Origin: Geosiphon pyriformis
Lineage: Eukaryota > Glomeromycota > Glomeromycetes > Archaeosporales > Geosiphonaceae
DNA: 64,000 nucleotides
Assembly: GCA_016748015.1 (NCBI GenBank)
Contig: JAAOMT010000040.1
Span: 632,028-696,027, forward strand
Direction: 5' to 3'
Positions 1 through 14,190 of this stretch are shown here, one piece after another. The position numbers and the translations under genes are program-made. A model generated the notes under the pieces. The model had not been told where the DNA came from and made no database searches. It worked only from the letters and a program-made list of their open reading frames with translations. How positions within the stretch are numbered: position 1 is the stretch's first letter; the number at the start of each line of letters is the position of its first letter.

Positions 1-790
1 TTTATTTTGGGATATCTTTAAAATTAAAGTACACAAATTATTATAAATTCATATTTAAGTTACCTTAATTATACATTCTACAATGTTTGTGACAATGTTG
101 TTTAGTTTTTTTTGAGTGCTTAAATATATTAAATATTAATCACTATTTTACAAAAATAAATTCAAAACATAAAGTAATCTTTTTTTATGTTTATTTTTTA
201 AAAAACTACTTTTTTATTAAAGTCTGTTTTTATTCCAGTCTATTTCTTAACAATAAACAAATTCATAACTTTTGACTTTTCTTTAAACAAATTGAAAATT
301 CCAAAATATGTTAGTTTAATAAATAAAAATTAAAATATTAGCAATTAAATACTTTAACATTGTAAATAACTGTTATATTTCAAAATTTATACATAAATTG
401 TTCAATTTCTGCTGCATTAAAATATTTATCATAATTTTTTAAAAGTTTTTTCAATTTATTGATGGCTCGAATCAATAAATAGTCAAAGTTGTTTAAATGT
501 AAACTGACCAAGAAAATAGGGATTTTATCGATCCATATACATATTGATAAAAAAGACATGTATGATATCCTATTAGATAACAAACATGTAAACTGACAAA
601 TTTGGATCAATTAATATAGATAAAAAAAACCCTATTAATAAAAATTGAAATTGAAATCTATTTACAATCTGCTAAGCTGTTTAAAGTATATTTTTATTAA
701 AAATCAAAGTTTTTTTAAAATTTTTTTAATGAATACCGCCTGTAAATTTCTTAATTAAATTTTTAAGTATCATTTATTTTACAATGATGA
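1..790. other. AT-rich non-coding stretch
   Basis: Very AT-rich sequence with only short low-complexity reading frames. I see no protein family, splice-linked exons or repeat here. The last bases are the 3' flank of the minus-strand ORF that ends at 793. Confidence 0.5.
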
Positions 791-792
791 TG

Positions 793-1251
793 TTAAATAA
801 TTTGAACTCTGATATCCCTAGTATTGCAAATGTTCACTTTGTCTGGTTTTGTTGCAGCATGCCCCATGTTTTTATCCAAAACATTTTTCTGTACTATGAC
901 TTTTTTTTTGAAATTTTCCCGTTTGTGTCCATATAGCCTAAACACCACAATCCGTTGTAACTGAACATAACGAATTAAATCATTCGATTTTACATCGAAT
1001 TGATTAGCATCCCATTTACAAACGCCATATACTTCACATTCAGTGAGAAAAGAACAAGCATAAGGCAAAACAATTTCTTTATTTTGATTTTTGAGGATAA
1101 CCTTTTGAAGGCGAAATAGCGATTGTAAGACTGGTTGCAAAGGATGAACGGTGCTTTTGAGGCTGCTATTCTTTTTCAGCTGCAGTTTGAAATCAACTTG
1201 AGGTTTTTCATCGAGTTTGGAATCTCTGTTATTAACAGTGTTTGAATTCAT
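793..1251 (-). CDS. hypothetical 152-aa protein
   Basis: Uninterrupted minus-strand frame from an ATG at 1251 to a stop at 793. Its composition is mixed and clearly less AT-biased than the flanks, which favours real or recently real coding sequence. The N-terminal third is polar and Lys-rich. The middle contains Cys residues (around FLTECEVYGVCKW) and the C-terminal part is basic. I do not recognise the family and see no signal peptide or membrane segment. The C-terminal motif ATKPDKVN, and its DNA, recur near 16155, so part of it belongs to a dispersed sequence. It may be a gene fragment or come from a mobile element. Confidence 0.4.
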   Translation of the reverse strand: MNSNTVNNRDSKLDEKPQVDFKLQLKKNSSLKSTVHPLQPVLQSLFRLQKVILKNQNKEIVLPYACSFLTECEVYGVCKWDANQFDVKSNDLIRYVQLQRIVVFRLYGHKRENFKKKVIVQKNVLDKNMGHAATKPDKVNICNTRDIRVQII

Positions 1252-1352
1252 CGATTTTATTTTTACTGAATCAAAAAAAGGTGTAGAAAAATTTTATTTT
1301 TTGCAAATTTCAGTGAGAAGTTGTATGCGGTAAATATTCTTTTGAAAGAAGC

Positions 1353-1503
1353 TTATTTATTACTTTTCATCCGTTTTTCTTGTGTTATTGATTTAGGAGC
1401 TCTAATAACCGATCTATTTTTGTGACCATTGGTCCCATTTTCAATCGGCGACACTGTGGCTTCTTCAATGTCCACATTGGATGATCGGTCTCTATTATCC
1501 TTG
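1353..1503 (-). CDS. terminal exon fragment, unidentified gene
   Basis: On the minus strand an acceptor-like TTAG at 1504-1507 is followed by about 50 codons of normal-looking polar sequence, with the motifs NVDIEEATVSPIENG and VIRAPKSITQEKRMKSNK, ending in TAA at 1353. It looks like the 3' exon of a gene whose upstream exons I cannot find in 1508-2060. It may be a decayed remnant or the tail of a gene with the 793-1251 ORF downstream on the same strand. No function can be given. Confidence 0.35.
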
Positions 1504-3834
1504 CTAATAAACAAATAAAATTAATTTATTTCTGCTTGATCTACTGGGCACTTGAATTAGACTAACTCTTTATGATGGTGCAAGAAATCGGTTATTATAT
1601 TAATTATACATGAAGAATTTTTTCTTCATCTTCATTTTTGCTTAGCAACTTATCCGCAATGAAATAAAAACATGAGCTACGCCCAAAGTTGTTTTGAACT
1701 GCGAATCAAACAAAATGTGTGAAACTACCATGAAACATATTGAGATCCTATTAAGGCAATTAATTGATTTTGAAAGTAGCACTTGATTAAACTTTTAATT
1801 TCGTTTTGGATATTTTTAGTAACATTGAAAAACTTTAAATTTTATCAAAGATTCATTCTTGTTTTATAATAATATCGAAAAGTGTTTATCTGCTATAATT
1901 TTCCAAAAACTATTGAGTAAAATATTTACAAAATTTAGAAACCAAATAAATTTTATCAATTCACAAACTCTGATTATAAATATTAATCACATTTAAGCCT
2001 TTATATGTAATTTATTTGATATTTGCAAAATATTTAGTAAATATATAATTTCTAAATATTTTAGTGATATTAATTAGGTTGAAATTTTTAGTTTACAAGT
2101 GGTTTATAAATAAAGTACAAAATGTAAAGTTTCACAAAATTGGGGGTTTTGAATTTTCTAAGAAAAGGGTTAAAATGAAAATTGAGAACCTTGAGGTGAC
2201 ATATTTTTATATTAGAAGTTCAATAAGTTTTTTAAAAAAAAATTATTTGATAACTCCAAAACTCAGTTTTTATATTCAAAAACTTCCAAATAACTATATG
2301 TAACAAGAAAATTCCAATAGTTAATAAATAAAATAAATGGTTAAAATTTAAACAAATCGAAAAATTTTATTGGGCCTTTTATTTTATGAATTAAATTCTC
2401 AACAAAATTTTTACATTTCAAAAATGAAAGATTTTATTAGAAACGAAATTGGCTCATAAAATTTTAAACTATTAAAAAAATAGGTCATTCAAACACAGCG
2501 AATTAATATGTATGATAGATTTTAACACCAATTCTTCTTATATAATCTCATTAAATACAGTAAAATATATAAAAAATAATTAAAGTTCAATTTTGAGTTA
2601 TAGAATCTAAGTATTAAAAGAGAAAATAAAAGTAAACACTTTAACAATTCAAGAATTTCAATTTTTTATGTAATAAAAATAGCCAAGTTAATTATTTAAA
2701 TTGAAAAAAATAAAGTATATATAATTCTTGATAATATCTCATGTAAATGAAGAATGTATAATTTCTAATGGTTGTCAATTACTTGAAAAAGAATGGAAAT
2801 TTAATTGAAATCATTTTTTTAACAATGTGCAAAAAAGATTAATTTTTACAATTAAAATATATGGCTCAAATTGCCATTGAAAAAAAATTCTATTTTTTAA
2901 CTTAATCAGTTTTTATAAATTTATGATATATATAAAAGTATTTTAAGTCTTGATTTTCTTGGTAATAATATGTTAAATATAATATATGTAATATTTGAAT
3001 AAACTAAAACCTTTTAAATTATATTGATATTAAAATTCATAATTTTTTCTATTATTAAATAAAACTACAAAAAAACATTATTTTTATATTCAAAATTTTT
3101 CTTATGGTTTTATTAAAGTTTTATTGGTTAAAATAATATTTTTATGATTTTATTAAAGTTTCATTCGTTGATTTTAATTAATAGTGTTTTTTTACAAATA
3201 AATTTTGGTTTAAAAATGATTATTTAACTCCTAAACTCAAAAAAAGAGCAAAACCTTAAAATACTTCAAATCTATTATTCATTTAATTATTTTGTATATT
3301 CAAGATATAACTCTTTAATATCTATTAAAAGCGTTTTAATTTAAATATTGAATATTTTTTACTTCCCTTATTTTAAATGTGATTAAGCAGAATCTGTAGA
3401 ATTTTTTAATATATTCTCTGAATAATTGTTAATAGATAATGTTATTTTGATTTTTATATCTTTTTTATTAAACAGATTTAGACAAAGTTTTATTATCGAG
3501 CCTATCGAGAACTGGATTATTAAAAGACTTGAAATTTGCCACTGTCCAGATCTAAACGTACTCATAAAATCTTTGATGATTAGCCTGGTTAGTAGAATGA
3601 AATTTAGTAATAATATTATACAGTTTCCTAAAAAATATATCTCATTTGAAATTAATATATTCTATCTTTTGGTTGTTTAAAACGCTTTAAAAGAAAATTA
3701 GCTATTGCTTGATTTTTTAATTTAATTTGAAGATTTTCTCGATTAATAGATTAAAAGTCATTTTGTTTTGTGTTTTATAAATCCTAATTTTTTTTATTAA
3801 TTTGAAATAAACATTTTAAATATTAGTAATATTT
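1504..3834. other. AT-rich intergenic sequence
   Basis: Mostly AT-rich, with low-complexity frames at 2064-2303 and 3426-3680 that I do not accept as genes. Positions 3484-3600 on the plus strand have slightly better coding character but no recoverable gene structure. Confidence 0.45.
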
Positions 3835-3990
3835 TCTAAATTTTATATTTTTGACAATCAAAATGATGAAGTCAGATATCACTAAGGTTTAATGAAATAG
3901 AGCATAAAAAACCAAATGTTGGATCATGTAACTGGTGGTTTTTAATTATAACATCTTTTTGATTATTTTTATTGAATTATTTGAAAAAAA
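3835..3990 (+). repeat. dispersed repeat, copy A
   Basis: Blocks such as AAATTTTATATTTTTGACAA, AAGTCAGATATCA and GGATCATG occur in the same order and orientation at 42875-43075. The two copies differ by many small changes and are non-coding. It may be a fragment of a mobile element or of a duplicated intergenic segment. Confidence 0.5.
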
Positions 3991-4274
3991 CTTTGGCTAT
4001 TGTTGCATCGAAATATTTAAGCCAAACTATGGATAGAACTATTACAGGGATTGCAGCCAATGAATTTAATGAAATGCCTACAAAATTAAGTGTATTTGTT
4101 AGCAAACTCAATTTATAACTGAATTTATTAGTTTTTAAAATCATCTTACACATAATTTCATAATTATGTCTTCTTCAAAGTTATATCCATAAAAGAATGC
4201 ACATGTTAAAAGAACCCAACCACAAGGGCCTTATAATTGCAATCAAAAAAATCTAAGTTAAAAAACTTAACTGA

Positions 4275-4885
4275 AAAAATTTCAAGAAAGTTTACTTGGA
4301 AAAATTGGTCTTGGAGCATATAATCAAAATCAATTGGAAACAACTGAAGATCAGGAAAAGTGGGAAACTGAGTCCACAAACAAGTATTGGAACATATTAT
4401 CGAAATAGATGGGAAATAGTAAAAAATCTAGAGGAAACATTTCAATTCTATTTAAAAAGAGCAGAAAAGGGAAATGAAAATGCACAATGTAACCTTGGAT
4501 GGTGTTATCAAAATGGATGAGGAACCAAAAAAAACCTTAAAAGCAGCAGGAGCAAATAACTTGTGTTATCAAAGTGATTTTCCTGATTTTAGTGACCATA
4601 ATCTTACTTTTAAAAGATCAAGATAATCTGGAATATATTATTTTGCAATTGCAAAATTAAGGCTTTAAATACTTAGATAATTTGAAAAGAGAATTTTTCG
4701 ATTTTGAAGCTTTCTTTGACCAGCTCTCAGATAAATTCAAGTGTATTAAATGTGCAACTTGTATATAATCATTAATGGATCTTCTATATGTGTATTTTGT
4801 GATACAGATAAAAGGGAGGATATCTTCAAAGCCGGATTGCTGAAATGTCTAGAATGCTGGGATTATAGTCTTCAGACTTGGTAAA
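4275..4885 (+). pseudogene. decayed Sel1-repeat / kinase N-terminal fragment
   Basis: The frame near 4440-4520 encodes a Sel1-type repeat (AEKGNENAQCNLGWCYQNG) and then hits a stop. Further on, pieces around 4695-4770 match FEAFFDQLSDKFKCIKC. The frame from about 4755 reads IIINGSSICVFCDTDKRED, then GLLKCLECWDY. The same order occurs at 24960-25400, in the kinase pseudogene. Stops and frame changes interrupt this copy, and no kinase domain follows. Comparison of the two copies indicates an ancestral Sel1 array, then a Cys-rich zinc-ribbon-like segment, then a kinase. This is a truncated dead paralogue. Confidence 0.75.
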
Positions 4886-4889
4886 TAAA

Positions 4890-6489
4890 AACTTAATATA
4901 AAATTGTAATTAAATCTTAAATGGTGAAACAACCAAAACCTTCATCAATTAAGACAAGACTTTTTATTATTCGAACTCAAGAAAACTTTATAAATTCAGA
5001 TTAGCATCTAAAGGTTGCGATGTTAAAAATCGGATGATCCCATCAAGTCTTTTCAAATAAAATTAATTTTCCATTTTTGAAGATTCCTATTGTTTCCAAA
5101 TGTTGTAGAGCTCATGAGATTTAATAATATTTCAACTCGGCCACAAGACACTTGTGGTTACAAAGAAATTTTATTTTAATAAATAACTTTATTGCATAAC
5201 TTTTAATTTGAGGAAAATGATAGTGTGTGGTTTATTTAAAATTTATTGATATTAATTATTTTTCATTGGCATTTGAACTATATTTAATATTTAGAATTAC
5301 CATTTTAATTGATATATATATTATTAAACATTCAAAAATTATGAACTAAAATATATGTTAAGTAATATTTAATAATAATTTTTATAAATATTTAAAATTT
5401 CTTTTTATGCGTTAATTTTTTTTAATAATCTATTTTCATTATTATAATTAATTTTTTAAAAATAAAATATTTGTATTACAAAAACTGTTTTCAAAATTAG
5501 TATAAATTTTATTAGAATTAATAATTAATTAACTTTAAATTTTTTTAACAAATATTAATAATTTCACAGATTTTTTTAAATAATTAACTAAATTAGTTAT
5601 AATTAAAATTATATTTTGTTTTTGTTTTTCCAAAAAAAATTTTATGTATATATTAAATTTAAATAAAATTATTGCAGACTAAATAGTAACTTAAACATAA
5701 AAACAAAACTAATAAAACAGTTTATAACAATTTTTTAAACATAAATAATTAATAATAGTTTTATTTAAACCAGAAAAAAACAGTTTTATAAATTAATTCA
5801 AATTACATTATATTAAAAAAATTATAATTTTATTATTAATATATATATTTTTTTAATTTAATACAATACAACAACCAAGTATTTTAAATTAAATATAACT
5901 TATGTCTTTTTTATTTACAACCAACCATATTTATTTATATTTATATATTTATTGTTTTTATTATTAAAACGTTTTATTAAAACAATAACTTTAACAAAAT
6001 ATAATCTTTTTATTATCTATTTTAATTTAAAAAAGTATTATAATTATAAATATAAATTACATAATTTTAATATATATTAATCATTTAAACTTATATTAAA
6101 AATTATATTATATTAATTAAATAATAAAAAACCAAATTAAAGTAATTATTTTATATATTATATAACTTATATTTTTATTATATGTAATTAACTTATATTT
6201 TTATTTAATGAATAAAGCCCAATTACTATTTAATATACAGAAAAAACTAAGTATTCACAACTAAATACAATTCATATATTTACTATATATAATTAACTAT
6301 TTGGACCAATTAAGACAATATTATATAATTATATATAATATTTTTATTCAAACTTGAAAAAAAAACAAAATTTTCATAAACCAAATTTTACTATAAAAAT
6401 TTCAACAATACCAAGCATATAAACCACATTTTTTAATAATTTAACAGACAAACCATTTTATAAGTATAATATAATACTTAGAAATCTAA
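4890..6489. other. AT-only tract
   Basis: Almost pure A/T sequence with scattered C in CA/AC contexts and hardly any G. No coding potential is visible. It may be strongly decayed repeat sequence. Confidence 0.5.
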
Positions 6490-7425
6490 TAAATCAAACC
6501 GAATTGAACTTTGAATACTATTCAAGTTTAATTTGAATTATAAACTAAACTTGAACTTTTTTGGCAAGTTTAGGTTTGGTTTAAAGTCTATAAACTTGTT
6601 TGAGTTTGATAAAATTAAAAAATATATATTTTTTGTATTATTTGTTTATCAATTATTACTTTGTTTAATTACTATGATCAGTTAAAAAAATATATAAAAC
6701 TATACATATATAACAATTCTACTCTTTAATTTACTAAAATGAATCTATTGTCTAATGTTACTGAAGATTCAAAATCCGAAATAATGGAATTTGATAATTC
6801 AAATAGTCCAAATATTAATATTTCTGGTAAACATAATTTTTAGAGAAAGGTATGAAATTATTTTAATAAGTTTGAATGAACAAAAAAAAACAGCTAAATA
6901 TATAGTCTCAAAATATGTGCATAAACTATTTTTTTATAATATTTTGGCTAATTTGACTAGAAAACTGCATTTAAATTATTATTTTTATTAAAAATTCGAT
7001 ATTTTGACACATTAAACACAATTTTCTCATCTTGCATATATGGCTCATAATTACTTGGCAATTTAAGGAATATCTGTTGTTTTTGAATGTGTTTTTTCTG
7101 TAGATAAAAATATTATTGCAGATATAAAGTCTTGTTTAGTGCCTAAACTATAAGAGCAGCATAGTGTTTTTGATCATAGATGTAAAGACAATTAAAAGAA
7201 AAATCAGTTAATAATATAACATATTTTTAATAGTCGAACCTAAATATGTTCACAAACTTTGAATCAAACTTGAATCAAATTTGTTGTTTGGATTCGAGTT
7301 TGGTTTAGGTTCAGTAATTTTAAGTTCCGTTTAAGTTCAAATTTAAAATTTAACCAAAATTTCTATTCGAGTTTATTTCAATTGAATTTGAACCAAACCA
7401 AACTGAATATTAAAACTCTAACAAT
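6490..7425 (+). mobile_element. hAT-type DNA transposon remnant, internally deleted
   Basis: An ATG at 6739 opens a short frame with acidic/Ser/Asn-rich sequence (MEFDNSNSPNINISGKHNF) of the kind that precedes a BED zinc finger in hAT transposases. It ends at a stop. At 7016-7160 the same strand encodes FSHLAYMAHNYLAI, then VFECVFSVDKNIIADI, matching the C-terminal hAT dimerisation region (consensus MA-YL-IP-SS--SERVFS--). Two in-frame stops interrupt it. The central transposase is missing. Both flanks (about 6500-6620 and 7230-7420) are rich in AAACTTGAA / TTTGGTTTAGG-like motifs in opposite orientations, as expected for subterminal repeats. It is non-autonomous and dead. Confidence 0.7.
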
Positions 7426-7429
7426 ACTA

Positions 7430-9300
7430 TTATTACTTACCAATCTATTTTTTTTACTATTGTTCTAAACTTAGATTTGTGCAATTAAATTTTTTCTTTT
7501 TGATCTATTATCAGCTGTTACATAAAAGTTATAAGTTTAATAGCCACTTTTTTTGTATCTCCAAAAACCAAACCAGTCTTATTATACCAATTTTTCAAAA
7601 TTATAATCTTATAAAAAATGATATACAGGTTAATATTAAACACATTAAATATTAATATTTACAAGACTAATAATAACAATATATAAACATCAGCCAAAAC
7701 TTTCTAATGATTTATGTGTTTTAATATAATTTTTTTATGAATATTTATATTTTTTTAATATGTAAAAACATGATTTAAGAATTTTATTTCTGTGCAATAC
7801 AAATATTAAACACTTTGATAAGGTTTATTTTAAGTTTTTTTTGACCCTTATTAGTAATTACATATAGACAGCTTTCATCATATAGTATATACAAACTAAT
7901 AAAAGTTCTACTAATAAAGTTAAAAAGCATATGCAAATTAAAATGTTATACTATTGTTATGTGATTTTAATTTATGTTTTAAATAAGTGAGTTTATTATT
8001 ATTTTTAATTTAAGTCCAGATTTCTAATAAGCATATTATATAGTTTTGTACATATTTTTAACAAAATAATAGATATTCTAAAAACACAAATATTATATAT
8101 CAAAATATACTATTTATTAATAAAAATATTAAATTCAAAAACAATAAAACTGCTTTATCTGCAAGCATATCTGTTTATTTATTCGCAAAGTGTTCTTTAA
8201 TTTTAGACTAAATTACTAATATATTTTTTTTATTTGTCAAGTTGACTATATATTATTGCTTAATTCAGCAATAATTACAAAAATCAGATAAAACCAAATA
8301 ATACTTAACATAATATATATTTAGAACTGTTTAACTGTTCAAAAAAATTAATTATTATTATACTAAAAGTTAACATATATTCTAAAGTCAATACTATAAC
8401 TTACAACTCAATTAGCATTGAAAAAACCAGATTATGAATTTTGACATTAATTTTTAAGTTTAAATTGATAAAATAAATCATTATATCACAAATTATCTTA
8501 GATGAACTCAAATTTTTTAATGAATTATCTGTGAAAATATTAATAACTTCAAAGCTTGTATTTTGTAAAAAAATTTTTGTATTGTTTCAAAACTATTTAA
8601 AAAACAAACATTTTGCTAATAAGAGTCAAAAACTGTATCAAACTTTAAAATAACAGAACTAGTTGTGTACATAAAGTCAACAACCAATTTAAACTACCAA
8701 AATATAAGACTTTATAGATTTAATCTTTTCTACTTACAAAAAGTTTTCCAATATTTTTGTTTTTTATGCTTAAAAAAATGCTATTTAATTTTTTTTACTT
8801 TTAATAAAATCTTTTAAATAATAAAACTGTTTAAAAAAATAAAAATTGCTTATTTTATATTCTTTGTTTTAATTGTAATTATAAAAACATTTAAATTATT
8901 TTTTTAATAATATATATACAGATTTTTCAAAAACCAAATAAAAACAAATTTCTATTTTTTACCAATTAATTAGTTTAATGAAATTTTTTTATATAAATAA
9001 TTTAATAAATATGTTAATAAAACCAAAAAACAGTATTATAAGCAAAAACCAAGTAATTTAAAAATTTGTATTTGTAATAATATTAACAATTAAGAGTTTT
9101 TTTTAATTTTTTTTTAAGATATAAGTTTATAAAAGTTATAATTAAAATTAAGCAATTAAAAAAAATAAAAAGAAGTTTAATTATAAATTTAAATAATTAT
9201 GTTATTAATTTTATAAACAATATAGCCAAAAAAAATTTAAATAATTTGGTTTTAAAAACGTTAAAAAAAAAGAATTAAATTTAAGGCTAGAATTCTATTT
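7430..9300. other. AT-only tract
   Basis: Extremely AT-rich sequence without recognisable coding segments. It ends abruptly at the 3' end of gene S1. Confidence 0.5.
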
Positions 9301-9313
9301 ATATGGAATTCAA

Positions 9314-12300
9314 TTAATTCATCTCCTGAGGTTTATCCGTTTGTTTTTGAACATGGAACCAAATAAAAACGCGATAAATTAGTGAAATTAAATTCATGCT
9401 CAAAATTATTGAGCTCATAGTAAGACTTATTAGAGGAATAATATTATATGCAAAGGTATTTTGACGATAAAAAACCTATTTGAAAATAATTATATAAGAT
9501 ATTTAATCTAATTAAGCATTGAAAATTTCATTTAACTAAAACGTACCTGAATTATAAATTGTGGAATATCTTCAATGAAGATATTAATACCACTACCCCA
9601 GAAGATTAAATATTCAACTCTTTTGGATATTGGGGCATTGAAAAGTTCAAAGTTAGCGTATTTCGAATAGAAGAGATTTAGGACATCAATATCGGCAGCA
9701 GAGAGCAGAGTAAATAACGCAGCGGGTTTTGCATGTTTCTGTAACCACAAAACATATTCATCATTTATGGTAATCTCTGTAATTACGATGTACGCTGCTA
9801 GTCCACTATTAAAAAGAAAAGATATAACTAGGAAAAGAATGCTAATTGATAAAAGTATTAATAAGATTTTTGCAGATTTTAAGGAATTTACTAAAGATTT
9901 GAAAAATTTGAGGATTACCTTGGTAAATATAAATCTCTCACATCTTTTCCATTATTTACAACAAATATGATGTCGACTACAACATCGACTAGAATCAATG
10001 TAATAGAAACAAAGATAAAATTTTTACCCTAATATTGTAAAAGTTATTAAATATTTGTGTGTAATTTTAAATTTCAAACCAGCAATAATTCTAATATAAC
10101 TATAAAAAAGTTAAATACCTCGGAATTTTTCTTTCTTCCTATAAAATATAGAGCCATTAATATTATTGCAATAACAGCAATTGCAATTAAACTTAATTTA
10201 TATTCTTCCCAAATATTAGCTAAAGAAATAGAACAATGTATTAGATGATATGTAATTTAATAGAAATCAAGTGTTGAAGATTATATTATGATCACTCACG
10301 TTTAACTTGGAACCCATAATCCTCATCTAAAAAACCTGTATGTGAATAATTGCTAATAGGACTGAGCCATTTATTTTTAACCATTGTATCGAGATTATTT
10401 GCAATTTCCATAGGATTTCTTTCCAATTTATCGTTTATTGAAGATATTTTGAGTTGTAATATTTCGTAACCTGCTGATCCTGATTTATCAGTCTTATGAT
10501 TAATGATTTCGATACGATCCCTTTCGACTGGAATTGTTAAAGCCAATTGATCTTCAAGTGTCTCGAAAAATCCACTGCTGTTTCTACTTTCGGTGAAATT
10601 CGAAGTTCCATTTGTATTCAGACGCAAAAGTCCAGTCAGGGTAGCTTAAATTAATAAATATTATGTATTTTAGTTAGACAGCGACTTCCATAATTTTCAA
10701 ATAGAAAATAAGCAATAAACCTTCTTACCTGCATGAATGCTTTCTCCTGCTTCTAAACAAACGAACGAACGAACGAATGAATGAATGAATGAATGAATGA
10801 ATGAATGAATGAATGAATGAATGAATGAACGAACGAATGAATGAATGAATGAATGAATAATTAATTATTAAATTTTAAAATGAATTTCCTAGAAAGCAAA
10901 AAAAATAAAAAATGGATATTTACTTGTTTTAAATTGCCAAATATTTCTACGGATTCCCTTAATGGCTTCATTATAATTTGCATCTTTTACAAAATTATTA
11001 TCGACGACTATAAAATAAACTTGATCTGGTTGATTAAATGTGCTTTCTAATAGTTTCACTATGATTGTTTTCTTATCCGAACCCACACGACAATTTATTC
11101 CAGAGATACTTTGTCGTATAATTGGTATAGTATCATTTCGATAAATAGAAATATTGTTGTTATTGTTGTTTGATAATGAGATTTCATTAGAATAAGTGAT
11201 ATTTATTTCGCCCAACCCCAATGGAATTATCGTATTACGAGGAGGGTAAGTAATTTCGATCAAAGGATTTTCATATCCAGTGTCTATTAAAATAAAAAAT
11301 TAATAAAAATTATGAAACTCTATAAAAATATCACCATTCAATCTTACCGTTTTTTAAAAAATATGGTAAATTTTTGGAATATATTGTAATATTGTTATCC
11401 CCTATTGTAGCAGTTAAGAAAATATTGTTTGGTAAGATAATCCAAGAAGGTGGCCAACTTTGGAAATTTTTTAAAATGCTCGAAATGTTCCATGAATCCC
11501 TCTGTTTTCCAAATTGGTCACTTAAAGTAAATTGGTAACTTGAAGTATATGTATAGGTTTCAGTAATTTTTCCCCCATAAGGCAGTGGATATTCCCATAG
11601 TACCCGATCTGATTGCCCAGATTCATAAATCGTGTCATATTTTAACACTGCTCCACTTTGAAGAAATGATATTGTAAAGCCAGATACTTTTTCAATTCCA
11701 GATTCCGTTGTATTTTGATATATGGAACAATAATAACCCAAACCATCAATTTGAGCACCACATAGTTTGATCCATAAACCCTTTGCGTCATATTGATCGA
11801 GTAGAAAATGAGGACCAAAATCAGTTCTTTTTGGCTCCCAAAATGTGACATATACCGAATATTTTGTTATGTTTATACTAGGAGAATCAATAATGGGAGA
11901 ATTATTAACAATATATACATATCCAAAGCCTCCTTCAGTTGTGGCAAATAAGGAATTGGAGTCTGGATACGATGTTAAATTTCCTTTTAATTCAAGCTGT
12001 TTAGGACCAAAAATTGGGTTGATATTTTGATTGAATTCAGTCCTAGATATAAATTGAATGTTGAAGATTATTGGGATTTATATATTAAATATTTTCAAAT
12101 CTTATATTTATTAACTTACGGAATATTATAAATAGTCCATTCGATTTTTGTATTATTATTTTTTTTCGAAATAAGAAATTTATCATTTTGGATATTACTT
12201 TTTATCAACCCTGATTCTATACCACTAGATAAATCATTATTCATTATCAATATTAATTTTTATTTTTAAAATTAAGCAAATTTTATTTTAAAGAGTTATT

Positions 12301-12690
12301 TAATAAAAACCTCTGAACTAATGTTCCATTCCATAAGAATATTTTTCCTTGATTTCCATATTCTACAAAAAGATAATTAGAGTTAAGAGGATAAATATAA
12401 GTTATATTACTCTTGTCTCCATAATTTTTTTCTTCGGCTCGAGATAATTGACCATCAGGCGTGAGCTTAAAGTATGTGGAAACCCTGTTATAATTATCAG
12501 TACACCCAAACATATTTCCATTTTGCCAAAAAGAAATTATTTTTTTAATGTAATTACATCCCTTTGAATCAATTGGGTATACTGTTTCATTAATTAATGA
12601 ACTCTTAATGACTAAAGTAAAAAAAGATAAAAAAATTGAAATAATTAAAAGGTAATTTTTAAAATAAACGACGGAGAAAAATTGCTTCAT
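9314..12690 (-). CDS. S1: secreted/multi-pass membrane protein, ten exons
   Basis: Ten exons on the minus strand: 12690-12311, 12224-12120, 12042-11348, 11283-10924, 10752-10729, 10644-10300, 10219-10119, 10028-9919, 9841-9547 and 9475-9314. All have GT-AG borders and the phases add up to 858 codons without a stop. The start is an ATG followed by a hydrophobic signal segment (NYLLIISIFLSFF). About 630 extracellular residues with many N-glycosylation sequons follow. Exon 4 resembles a Big_5/SbsA Ig-like domain (INITYSNEIS ... YFIVVDNNFVKD ... IWQFKT). Exon 6 has the alternating pattern of a SEA-like membrane-proximal domain. Exons 7-10 give about five membrane helices, including IEDIPQFIIQ. 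Exon 5 is a 24-nt microexon. The type is known from Glomeromycotina genomes without an assigned function. S2 at 44087 is its paralogue. Confidence 0.88.
10757..10860. repeat. GAAT/GAAC tetranucleotide microsatellite
   Basis: About 26 units of a tetranucleotide (ATGA/ACGA register) lie in intron 4 of S1, between exon 4 and the 24-nt exon 5, close to the acceptor. The corresponding intron of S2 lacks it. Confidence 0.9.
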
Positions 12691-14029
<1,339 letters not shown>

Positions 14030-14190
14030 TCTTAAAAATAAATCTGCTTAATTTGATCTATTTAATACTTTATAAAGTGATATGAAATTGGTTAGAGGAA
14101 AGAAACTTATAATAGAAAAATATACAAGAAGACAATAATAAAAACCCCCAAATAGGGTATATTCAATAACCTTACATATTTAAAATTTAT
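14030..14190 (+). pseudogene. decayed S-family fragment (intron 1 to intron 2 region)
   Basis: In the plus orientation this matches S2 around 44500-44755: AATCTGCTTAATTT, AGTGATAT(G/A)AA, ATACAAGAAGA, and CTTACATATTTAAA-like blocks occur in the same order as intron 1, exon 2 and intron 2 of S2. The exon part has no usable frame. It is a dead copy fragment. Confidence 0.5.

Noticed and set aside
2064-2303. 79-codon plus-strand frame
   Set aside because: Low-complexity Lys/Phe/Ile-rich translation typical of accidental frames in AT-rich DNA.
3426-3680. Plus-strand frame with IEPIENWIIKRLEICHCPD resembling a PWI-like/RBM26 start
   Set aside because: Only one short motif, no methionine context, no linked exons, and the rest of the frame is low complexity.
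11642-11851. Alternative minus-strand frame inside S1 exon 3
   Set aside because: It overlaps the S1 frame, which is supported by S2 and by phase across ten exons.
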